Below are positions 13,064-19,677 of a stretch of DNA of 19,677 nt, in pieces. A model generated the notes under the pieces. That model ran no database searches and was not told the origin of the DNA. It saw only the letters and a program-made list of their open reading frames with translations. Position 1 is the stretch's first letter; each line of letters starts with the position of its first letter. The position numbers and the translations under genes are program-made. The stretch lies in assembly GCA_003283685.1 (NCBI GenBank), contig QBWD01000016.1:1-19677 (forward strand). The letters are read 5' to 3'. Source of the stretch: Prochlorococcus sp. AG-315-D17. GTDB taxonomy: Bacteria > Cyanobacteriota > Cyanobacteriia > PCC-6307 > Cyanobiaceae.

Positions 13064-15676
13064 ATGGCTGATCCTTTGGGGCCTAATAGCAGTGGTCCCG
13101 GCCAATCCGACGAACGGATCATCCAAGCTGATTTGAGAAACGAGATGTCGCGTTCCTATTTGGAATATGCGATGAGTGTCATAGTTGGACGAGCTTTGCC
13201 TGATGCTAGAGATGGACTCAAGCCGGTTCATAGAAGAATTCTCTATGCAATGTATGAACTTGGGCTTACCAGTGATAGACCATATAGAAAATGTGCGCGT
13301 GTAGTTGGAGAAGTTTTAGGAAAATACCATCCGCATGGGGATACCGCTGTCTATGACGCTCTTGTAAGGATGGCCCAGGACTTTTCAATGCAAATGCCCC
13401 TTATTGATGGTCATGGAAATTTTGGATCAGTAGATAATGATCCTCCTGCCGCGATGAGATATACAGAATCGAGATTGCAATCTTTAACTCAAGATAGTTT
13501 GCTTGAGGATATTGAATCTGAGACAGTCGACTTTAGCGATAATTTTGATGGTTCTCAACAAGAACCAACTGTATTACCTGCAAGAATACCTCAACTTTTA
13601 TTGAATGGTTCTTCTGGAATAGCTGTGGGTATGGCTACAAATATCCCTCCACATAATCTAATTGAATTAATTGATGGATTGATGGCATTAATATCAAAGC
13701 CTGAGTTAGAAGATAAAGATTTAATGAACATAATATCAGGTCCAGATTTTCCTACTGGTGGTCAGATTCTTGGAAGAAATGGAATCAGAGAAACTTATCT
13801 TTCTGGCAGAGGTTCAATAACAATGAGAGGGGTTGCCGAAATTGAAACGATTGAGAATCCAGGAAGACCTGATAGAGACGCTGTAATAATTACTGCACTC
13901 CCATATCAAACAAATAAGGCTGCATTAATTGAAAGGATCGCTGACATGGTTAATGATAAAAAGCTTGAAGGGATTTCAGATATTAGAGACGAAAGTGATA
14001 GAGATGGAATGAGAATTGTTGTGGAGTTAAGAAGAGATTCTTACCCACAGGTTGTATTAAATAATTTATTTAAGATGACTCCGCTGCAGACTAATTTTAG
14101 TGCTAATATGCTCTCTATTGTTAATGGTGAACCAGTTATATTAACTTTAAGAAAGATGTTGGAAGTTTTCTTAGAGTTCAGAGTTGAGACTGTAGAAAAA
14201 AGAACTAAATACTTATTAAAGAAAGCGGAACAGAGAGATCATATCTTATTAGGTTTGTTATTGGCTCTTGATAAATTAGATGAAATAATATCTCTTATTA
14301 GAGCTGCTTCTGATACTGCAACTGCGAAGCAGGAATTGCAGGATATTCATGGCCTAACTAACTTGCAATCGGAAGCAATACTACAAATGCAGTTAAGGAG
14401 ATTGACTGCTTTAGAGGCAGATAAAATCAGGCTAGAACATGAAGACTTAGTAGCTAAAATAACTGACTTAAAAGATATTCTTAATAGAAAAGAAAGGGTT
14501 TTGGAACTTATAAAAACGGAGCTAATTAATTTAAAAGAAAAATATAATTCACCTAGAAGAACTGAAATACTTGATTTAGGAGGAGGTCTTGAAGATATTG
14601 ATTTAATTGCTAATGAGAGATCTGTTGTTTTGTTAACTGAAACTGGTTACTTGAAGCGAATGCCTGTGAATGAATTTGAAGCAACAAGTCGTGGCACAAG
14701 AGGTAAAGCTGGAACTCGAAGTCAAGGTGAAGAAGAGGTTAAGAAATTTATTAGTTGTAACGATCACGATACTCTTCTCCTTTTTAGTGATAGAGGAGTT
14801 GCTTATGCACTCCCCGCTTATAGAGTTCCTCAATGTAGTCGAACTGCAAAAGGTACTCCAATAGTTCAGTTGCTTCCAATCCCAAGAGAAGAAGCAATTA
14901 CTTCATTACTTTCTGTAAGTTCTTTTGAAGATGATAATTATTTGTTGATGCTAACTAGAGGTGGTTTTATCAAAAGAACTCCGCTTTCTGCTTTTTCTAA
15001 GATTAGAGCCAATGGATTAATTGCAATAAATCTAGAGGATGGAGATGCGTTGACCTGGGTCCAGCTTGCTGTAGCTAGAGATAGTGTTTTGATTGGTTCT
15101 AAAAATGGAATGACAATTCATTTTAGATTAAATGATTCTGAATTACGTCCGCTTGGTAGAACTGCAAGAGGGGTTAGATCTATGAACTTAAGATCAGGCG
15201 ATTCACTTGTGAGTATGGATGTTCTTTCTAACGAATTAGCAGATCATGTGGATAAAAGTAATGACGAAGAAATTGATGACGAAGTGGCAGTTTCTGAAGG
15301 TCCATGGGTACTTGTTGCCTCTGCAAGTGGACTTGGAAAAAGAGTACCTGTTACACAGTTTCGCTTACAAAAAAGAGCTGGTATGGGTTTAAGAGCAATC
15401 AAATTTAGAAAAGATGGAGATGAGCTTGTTGGATTAAGAGTTTTAGGGAAAGGAGAAGAATTATTATTAGTTAGTGAAAAAGGAGTAATTGTTAGAACAA
15501 GTGCAGATAAGATTTCTCAGCAGTCGAGAGCGGCAACTGGAGTGAGAATTCAAAAACTAGATGCTGGAGATAAATTATCTGAGGTTGTATTAGTTCCACC
15601 AGAACCAAATAATGATGATAACGATACAAATTTAACTTCTCCAAATAAAAAGACAGATCAGATATCAAAAAATTGA
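13064..15676 (+). CDS. gyrA: DNA gyrase subunit A (type IIA topoisomerase A subunit)
   Basis: GyrA cuts and rejoins DNA in the gyrase A2B2 complex, introducing negative supercoils with ATP. From the ATG at 13064 the protein is 870 residues. A TTG at 13046 would add six residues but overlaps the -10 box. It opens with [32 protein letters not shown], then the quinolone-region motif [17 protein letters not shown] (about 89-105) and the catalytic tyrosine Tyr133 in [11 protein letters not shown] coiled-coil arm and a six-bladed beta-pinwheel C-terminal domain follow. The GyrA-box position (about 541-550) reads SRGTRGKAG rather than QRRGGKG, so the call over a ParC-like subunit rests on length and cyanobacterial pattern. 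An acidic insert (NDEEIDDE) and an Asp/Asn-rich tail are visible. The stop overlaps the next gene by 4 nt. Confidence 0.93.
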   Translation: MADPLGPNSSGPGQSDERIIQADLRNEMSRSYLEYAMSVIVGRALPDARDGLKPVHRRILYAMYELGLTSDRPYRKCARVVGEVLGKYHPHGDTAVYDALVRMAQDFSMQMPLIDGHGNFGSVDNDPPAAMRYTESRLQSLTQDSLLEDIESETVDFSDNFDGSQQEPTVLPARIPQLLLNGSSGIAVGMATNIPPHNLIELIDGLMALISKPELEDKDLMNIISGPDFPTGGQILGRNGIRETYLSGRGSITMRGVAEIETIENPGRPDRDAVIITALPYQTNKAALIERIADMVNDKKLEGISDIRDESDRDGMRIVVELRRDSYPQVVLNNLFKMTPLQTNFSANMLSIVNGEPVILTLRKMLEVFLEFRVETVEKRTKYLLKKAEQRDHILLGLLLALDKLDEIISLIRAASDTATAKQELQDIHGLTNLQSEAILQMQLRRLTALEADKIRLEHEDLVAKITDLKDILNRKERVLELIKTELINLKEKYNSPRRTEILDLGGGLEDIDLIANERSVVLLTETGYLKRMPVNEFEATSRGTRGKAGTRSQGEEEVKKFISCNDHDTLLLFSDRGVAYALPAYRVPQCSRTAKGTPIVQLLPIPREEAITSLLSVSSFEDDNYLLMLTRGGFIKRTPLSAFSKIRANGLIAINLEDGDALTWVQLAVARDSVLIGSKNGMTIHFRLNDSELRPLGRTARGVRSMNLRSGDSLVSMDVLSNELADHVDKSNDEEIDDEVAVSEGPWVLVASASGLGKRVPVTQFRLQKRAGMGLRAIKFRKDGDELVGLRVLGKGEELLLVSEKGVIVRTSADKISQQSRAATGVRIQKLDAGDKLSEVVLVPPEPNNDDNDTNLTSPNKKTDQISKN

Positions 15677-16908
15677 AATCAATTAAATGTTCCGATGTAT
15701 TAGTTATGGGAGCAGGACCTGCTGCCCTTTGCATTACCGCTGAGTTGGTTGAACAGGGACTTGATGTAACAGCTTTAGCTTCCAAGTCTCCTTTACATCC
15801 TTGGGCTAATACTTATGGAATTTGGGCATCAGAACTTGAGGCATTAAATATGCAAAGTCTGTTGAAATATCGATGGAAAGATACTGTTAGTTTTTTTGGA
15901 AATGGAGTTGGGGATCAAGGGGATAGATATACAAACCATTGCCTTGATTATGGACTTTTTAATTCGATTGATTTTCAAAAGGCTCTTTTTGAAAGATGTA
16001 ATGGACTTTCTTGGGAAATTGAAACTGTAGAGAAAATTGATTTTAGAGAGAGAGATACTCTTGTTATTTGTTCATCGGGTGAGAAATATCTTGCGAGAGT
16101 TGTAATTGATGCAAGTGGCCATAGCACTCCTTTTGTTCGTAGGTCTGATCAAGGCGCGATAGCTAAACAAGCTGCGTATGGAGTAGTTGGAAAGTTTAGC
16201 TCTCCTCCAGTTGCTAAAGATCGTTTTGTTTTGATGGACTTTCGACCAGATCACTTAACTCAAAAGGAATTGTCTCAACCTCCATCTTTTCTTTATGCAA
16301 TGGATTTGGGTGATGGAAGTTATTTTGTTGAAGAGACATCTTTGGCTTGTGCTCCGCCACTTTCATTTGATCTCTTGAAGTCAAGATTAAACTCTCGTTT
16401 GTCTCATAGAGGAATTCATATAAATGAGATATTCCACGAAGAATACTGTCTATTCCCAATGAACTTGCCTTTGCCTTACAGAGATCAGCCACTTTTGGCA
16501 TTTGGCGGCTCGGCTAGCATGGTTCACCCTGCTTCAGGCTATTTAGTTGGATCCCTTTTGCGAAGAGCACCTGCATTGGCAGAGGACTTAGCTAATTCAA
16601 TAAAATCCACTCCATTTTTGTCGACTTCTCAGATAGCTAAAAGAGGGTGGGAAACGCTTTGGAATCCTGAATTAGTTCAACGACATCGTCTTTATCACTT
16701 TGGACTTCAACGATTAATGAGTTTTGATGAATCACTTTTAAGAGATTTTTTCGAAACTTTTTTTAAATTACCAAAGTATGATTGGTATGGATATTTAACA
16801 AATACTCTTCCATTGCCAAAACTTTTTTTTGTTATGCTTAAATTATTTTCTATTGCACCTTTTAAGGTTAGATTAGGTATGATTGGGTTTATGATAAATA
16901 AAAGATAA
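15673..16908 (+). CDS. crtL: Lycopene cyclase, probably beta type (CrtL)
   Basis: This FAD-dependent enzyme cyclises the ends of lycopene to ionone rings on the way to carotenes and zeaxanthin. The 411-residue protein begins with the dinucleotide motif [13 protein letters not shown] (8-20). It has the family motif NTYGIW (46-51), then FVEETSLA (about 218-225) and [20 protein letters not shown] (277-296). The EETSLA form is closer to plant and cyanobacterial beta-cyclases than to epsilon-cyclases, which carry EETCLA. Beta versus epsilon remains an inference because marine picocyanobacteria can carry both. The start is TTG at 15673, because the next ATG would cut into the FAD motif. That TTG shares bases with the gyrA stop (TTGA), so translation is probably coupled. 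The gene converges on the GH57 gene with 8 bp between stops. Confidence 0.9.
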   Translation: MKSIKCSDVLVMGAGPAALCITAELVEQGLDVTALASKSPLHPWANTYGIWASELEALNMQSLLKYRWKDTVSFFGNGVGDQGDRYTNHCLDYGLFNSIDFQKALFERCNGLSWEIETVEKIDFRERDTLVICSSGEKYLARVVIDASGHSTPFVRRSDQGAIAKQAAYGVVGKFSSPPVAKDRFVLMDFRPDHLTQKELSQPPSFLYAMDLGDGSYFVEETSLACAPPLSFDLLKSRLNSRLSHRGIHINEIFHEEYCLFPMNLPLPYRDQPLLAFGGSASMVHPASGYLVGSLLRRAPALAEDLANSIKSTPFLSTSQIAKRGWETLWNPELVQRHRLYHFGLQRLMSFDESLLRDFFETFFKLPKYDWYGYLTNTLPLPKLFFVMLKLFSIAPFKVRLGMIGFMINKR

Positions 16909-16916
16909 ATTAAAAT

Positions 16917-18482
16917 CTACTCTATATTCTCCCAATCTTTAGAACATATTAAAGGGAAAATACAATCATCTCTCTCAATATCTTCCAATTGGTTTTGACT
17001 TATAATTTTTTTATTTTTAATTGAATTTATTAATATCCAAAACCTTTTTAAATGTAGATTTATTCTGTCCCTAGCTAGTTCAGTTGTTGTTCCTGCTCTA
17101 AGAATAAAACTCCAATCAGAAGATTGAGACAAAAGAAGCTCTCTTCCTGCTTGCTTAATAATTCTTTTTTCTGAATTTAGTTTTAAACCATTTGAACAGA
17201 TACTTACCATTTCTCTTCCTGCTTTACTCCATTCATTCACAACCCATGCATTTGAATCATTCAGCCAATAATTGTGGAAGCCTCCTTGTCCCCAACTGGA
17301 AGGTGAAGGTTGGCATAATTGAATCTGAGGTTTGGCTTGAAGGACTTCTCTTAGTGTGACAAAATTAATCCCTTCCTTTTTTGATTGAACAAATAATTCA
17401 GAGAGGAAGCTGGGTCCTTCAAACCACCAATGTCCAAAAAGTTCAGCATCAAAAGGAGCAATTAATAAAGGAGTTATATCAATAGATTTGATTAATTTTG
17501 CTAATTGTTTTCTTCTTCCAATGAGATAGTCTTTAGCATCTTTTTTTATACTTTCCTCAGCCGCTTTAGGTTTATATTTTTTTTTATTTTCTAAAGATGT
17601 GTTTTTGGAAGATATTCTGAATAACTTAATGCCTAGAGGTCTCTTCTCTTTTATCTCAAATTTTTTTAACGACTCATTTGATAAATCCCACCCTAAGTCT
17701 CTGTGGAATTCTCTATAGTTTGGGTTCCCAGGATATCCATCTTTAGCAGACCATACTGGAAGAGTTGATTCGCTATCTCTCCCGAAAAATGCAACACCTC
17801 TTTTTGTACAGATTGGGGCATATAAACCATATCTGGGTCTTGGTTTTGCATTCAACAAACCGTGACCATCTAGTACTGCATATCGTAGCCCTGATTCAAT
17901 CATTAATTCATCTAGTCCTTCATAATAAGCACATTCGGGTAGCCAAATACCCATAGGGACTTTTTTGAAAAGGCGCTTATGTTCATTTACTGCAGTTTTT
18001 AATTGAGCTCTAACTGTTGCTGGATTATCTCTTAGTAGTGGAAGGTATCCATGAGTGGCGGCACAAGTAAGAATATCTACTACTTTTAATGATTCTAATT
18101 TGCTAAATCGACTTATTAAATCTCCATTGCAACTTTCCCAACTGTTGAGATTATTCTTTAAATGATTTGTAAGGTGAAGAGAGGCTTCTCTATGCTCTTT
18201 TTTTGCAGAGATAAGAATTCCTAATCTTACTTCTATCCATTTCTTAAAACGACTTTTTAGTATTTCATCTTCTAAAAGAGAAAGAAGGGTAGGGGAAAGT
18301 CCAATGGTTATTTTTGGGAATTGTTCTTGGGCTCTTGAGGCATCCTCAAGAGTCTTTAAAAGTGGCAAATAGCATTCAACTAAAGCTTGAAAGAACCAAT
18401 CCTCTTCTAAAGATCCAGGTTCTTCTGATCTCACATAGGGAAGATGAGCATGAAGGACTATGGCTAGATTGCCTTTACTCAA
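16917..18482 (-). CDS. Glycoside hydrolase family 57, 1,4-alpha-glucan branching enzyme-like
   Basis: GH57 branching enzymes create alpha-1,6 branches in glycogen (EC 2.4.1.18) in the cytoplasm. The 521-residue protein has the N-terminal barrel start NLAIVLHAHLPYVRSEEPGS, with HAHLPYVR at 11-18. The nucleophile glutamate is Glu183 in GIWLPECAYYEG, and the acid/base aspartate is Asp345 in IAPFDAELFGHWWFEGP. The C-terminal helical domain carries GQGGFHNYWLNDSNAWVVNEW (about 398-418, the DUF1957 hallmark) and LLLSQSSDWSFIL. Both catalytic residues and the C-terminal domain point to branching enzyme rather than GH57 amylase. A Lys-rich stretch at about 300-335 precedes the Asp motif. The start is TTG at 18482, giving the conserved MSKGNLAIVLHAHLPY. 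It converges on crtL and is divergent from leuA. Confidence 0.88.
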   Translation of the reverse strand: MSKGNLAIVLHAHLPYVRSEEPGSLEEDWFFQALVECYLPLLKTLEDASRAQEQFPKITIGLSPTLLSLLEDEILKSRFKKWIEVRLGILISAKKEHREASLHLTNHLKNNLNSWESCNGDLISRFSKLESLKVVDILTCAATHGYLPLLRDNPATVRAQLKTAVNEHKRLFKKVPMGIWLPECAYYEGLDELMIESGLRYAVLDGHGLLNAKPRPRYGLYAPICTKRGVAFFGRDSESTLPVWSAKDGYPGNPNYREFHRDLGWDLSNESLKKFEIKEKRPLGIKLFRISSKNTSLENKKKYKPKAAEESIKKDAKDYLIGRRKQLAKLIKSIDITPLLIAPFDAELFGHWWFEGPSFLSELFVQSKKEGINFVTLREVLQAKPQIQLCQPSPSSWGQGGFHNYWLNDSNAWVVNEWSKAGREMVSICSNGLKLNSEKRIIKQAGRELLLSQSSDWSFILRAGTTTELARDRINLHLKRFWILINSIKNKKIISQNQLEDIERDDCIFPLICSKDWENIE

Positions 18483-18534
18483 GTTGAAAAGTCCTTAAGG
18501 GTGGATTTTTGAATCTTAGATACTTAAGTAACTC

Positions 18535-18606
18535 TTAGTTACCACTAAAAGCTATTAATGAAAATAAGAGTACAAGATTAGTAAAAATAGTCACCAAAAA
18601 AAACAT
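18535..18606 (-). CDS. Putative tiny membrane protein, 23 aa
   Basis: From an ATG at 18606 the minus strand encodes a 23-residue, almost entirely hydrophobic peptide (MFFLVTIFTNLVLLFSLIAF then SGN). The frame stays open upstream to a TAA at 18663-18661. The extra 18 codons read like a polar, basic cytoplasmic N-terminus (KQNPDKRNRLII). Together they would make a positive-inside, single-helix protein of about 41 residues. No ATG, GTG or TTG occurs in that extension, so a full-length version would need a non-standard start. The ATG is followed directly by eight T, a slippage-prone run. No clear Shine-Dalgarno is visible. A competing 22-codon plus-strand ORF overlaps the upstream part. It may be a genuine small protein, a decayed gene or chance in AT-rich DNA. 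Confidence 0.28.
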   Translation of the reverse strand: MFFLVTIFTNLVLLFSLIAFSGN

Positions 18607-18690
18607 AATGATTAATCTATTTCTTTTGTCAGGATTTTGTTTTGTAGAAGAGTCAACTTTTTATTTGTTTAACTGACTGTTTGAAAATGA

Positions 18691-18721
18691 TTGATGAAAT
18701 AAAGAATATTCATATTAGAAT
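18691..18721 (+). promoter_or_regulatory. Weak candidate promoter for leuA
   Basis: TTGATG (18691-18696) and TAGAAT (18716-18721) are 19 bp apart and lie about 50 bp before the leuA ATG. Spacing is longer than ideal and each hexamer deviates from consensus, so this is tentative. Confidence 0.22.
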
Positions 18722-18772
18722 AATCATATTTACAGTCCAAGGACTAGTTCTTACTCTTAAAGACTTAATTCT

Positions 18773-19677
18773 ATGGCCAAAGATCCAGGCCGCATTTTAA
18801 TTTTCGATACAACCCTAAGGGATGGAGAACAATCCCCTGGGGCAAGTCTTAATTTGGAGGAAAAGTTAGCTATAGCCCAACAATTAGCAAGATTAGGTGT
18901 AGATGTCATAGAGGCAGGATTTCCTTTTGCTAGTCAAGGCGATTTTGCAGCAGTTCAGAAAATAGCTGAGCAAGTTGGCGGAGACGAAGGACCTGTTATT
19001 TGTGGCCTTTCCCGCGCATCAAAGTCTGATATTAAGGCTTGTGCTGATGCTATTTCACCTGCTCCTAGAAAGAGAATTCATACTTTCATCGCTACAAGTG
19101 AAATACATCTCAAACACAAACTTAGAAAATCTAGAAAAGAAGTTCTTGAAATTGTTCCTGATATGGTTGGATATGCTCGGTCTTTCGTGGAAGATGTAGA
19201 GTTCTCTTGCGAAGATGCAGCAAGAAGTGAGCCAGAATTTTTATATGAAGTGATTGAATCAGCCATATCGGCAGGTGCCAATACTATAAATATTCCAGAT
19301 ACTGTTGGTTATACAACTCCATATGAATTTGGAGATTTAATAGCAAGAATTAATAAAAATGTTCCAAATATAGAAGAAGCAGTTTTATCGGTTCACGGTC
19401 ACAATGATTTAGGGCTTGCAGTAGCAAATTTTCTCGAAGCTGTAAAAAACGGTGCTAGACAACTGGAGTGCACAATTAATGGAATAGGAGAAAGAGCAGG
19501 GAACGCTGCACTAGAGGAGTTAGTTATGGCGCTTCATGTCAGAAGGTCTTATTTTAATCCTTTCTTTGGAAGGACTCCGGAATCTCCAACACCATTAACA
19601 GCTGTTAGAACAGAGGAGATAACTAAGACCTCTCGTCTCGTTTCAAATCTAACCGGCATGGTTGTTCAACCAAATAA
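18773..19677 (+). CDS. leuA: 2-isopropylmalate synthase, N-terminal part (runs off the window)
   Basis: LeuA condenses 2-ketoisovalerate with acetyl-CoA, the first committed step of leucine synthesis in the cytoplasm. The frame starts at ATG 18773 and remains open to the right edge, giving 301 residues of about 540. The DRE-TIM barrel motif [13 protein letters not shown] (11-23) supplies the metal-binding Asp12 and the arginine, followed by [13 protein letters not shown]. The metal-binding HGHNDLG (208-214) and [15 protein letters not shown] (about 234-248) are intact. The C-terminal LeuA dimer domain, which carries leucine feedback inhibition, would lie beyond the window, so I cannot say whether it is regulated. 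It is divergent from the GH57 gene, with a 290-bp region between them. Confidence 0.96.
   Translation, partial: MAKDPGRILIFDTTLRDGEQSPGASLNLEEKLAIAQQLARLGVDVIEAGFPFASQGDFAAVQKIAEQVGGDEGPVICGLSRASKSDIKACADAISPAPRKRIHTFIATSEIHLKHKLRKSRKEVLEIVPDMVGYARSFVEDVEFSCEDAARSEPEFLYEVIESAISAGANTINIPDTVGYTTPYEFGDLIARINKNVPNIEEAVLSVHGHNDLGLAVANFLEAVKNGARQLECTINGIGERAGNAALEELVMALHVRRSYFNPFFGRTPESPTPLTAVRTEEITKTSRLVSNLTGMVVQPN

Larger units (their letters stand above)
18483..18772. other. 290-bp divergent intergenic region between the GH57 gene and leuA
   Basis: This is the longest stretch without a recognised gene. It must hold the leuA promoter. A weak candidate is TTGATG (18691-18696) with TAGAAT (18716-18721) at 19-bp spacing. 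A 5-bp hairpin GTAAC/GTTAC (18528-18542) has no T-tail. A run of eight A lies at 18596-18603. A tiny hydrophobic ORF on the minus strand is described separately. I see no T-box or leader peptide rich in leucine codons. Confidence 0.5.

Noticed and set aside
18608..18676. 22-codon plus-strand ORF before leuA
   Set aside because: It is rich in Phe and Leu because of T-runs, has no ribosome binding site, and is less convincing than the opposite-strand membrane ORF.
1..19677. Mobile elements, CRISPR arrays, tRNA or rRNA genes
   Set aside because: I saw no transposase or integrase motifs, no regularly spaced repeats, and no tRNA-like cloverleaf or rRNA sequence.

Overview
The window looks like chromosomal core sequence from a marine picocyanobacterium, most likely a low-GC Prochlorococcus. 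It is AT-rich (roughly one third G+C by eye). It carries oxygenic-photosynthesis genes (chlI, petG, a cytM-like cytochrome, a plant/cyanobacterial-type lycopene cyclase), has very short spacers, and uses many GTG and TTG starts. I cannot settle the clade from the sequence alone. I see no mobile element, CRISPR array, rRNA or tRNA.

Left block (1-9669). The 3' end of a plus-strand gene, possibly an alpha/beta hydrolase, converges on a long minus-strand run. Read in transcription order (right to left) that run is: cytM-like cytochrome, TrmJ-like tRNA methyltransferase, a class A beta-lactamase-fold protein, chlI, ruvC, 5-formyl-THF cyclo-ligase, sufE, homoserine dehydrogenase, a small conserved-looking protein, a peptide-type ABC solute-binding lipoprotein and its DppB-type permease. 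The genes are closely packed but functionally mixed: bacteriochlorin/chlorophyll synthesis, Fe-S supply, one-carbon metabolism, Thr/Met synthesis, DNA repair and peptide uptake.

Middle (9670-12826). A short gene, petG (cytochrome b6f subunit, 39 aa), lies on the plus strand, divergent from the membrane-anchored cytochrome c. Its 3' end overlaps the 3' end of convergent rsmD by 53 bp. Upstream of rsmD on the minus strand are hisH, trxA and a CBS-less IMP-dehydrogenase-like gene (guaB3 type). A clear intrinsic terminator separates guaB3 from trxA.

Right block (12827-19677). A 237-bp divergent region between guaB3 and gyrA holds two inverted repeats. One is a perfect 23-bp palindrome placed where the -35 region of a TATAAT promoter for gyrA would lie. 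gyrA overlaps a lycopene cyclase gene by 4 nt (TTGA). That gene converges, with only 8 bp between stops, on a GH57 alpha-glucan branching-enzyme-like gene. A 290-bp intergenic region, possibly encoding a tiny membrane protein, precedes leuA, which runs off the right edge.

The genes mostly perform housekeeping, photosynthetic and amino-acid biosynthetic tasks. I did not find an obviously new multi-gene system. The strongest unexplained signals are the gyrA palindrome, the missing Glu166 equivalent in the beta-lactamase-fold protein, the antisense petG/rsmD overlap, and the small membrane ORF at about 18.6 kb.
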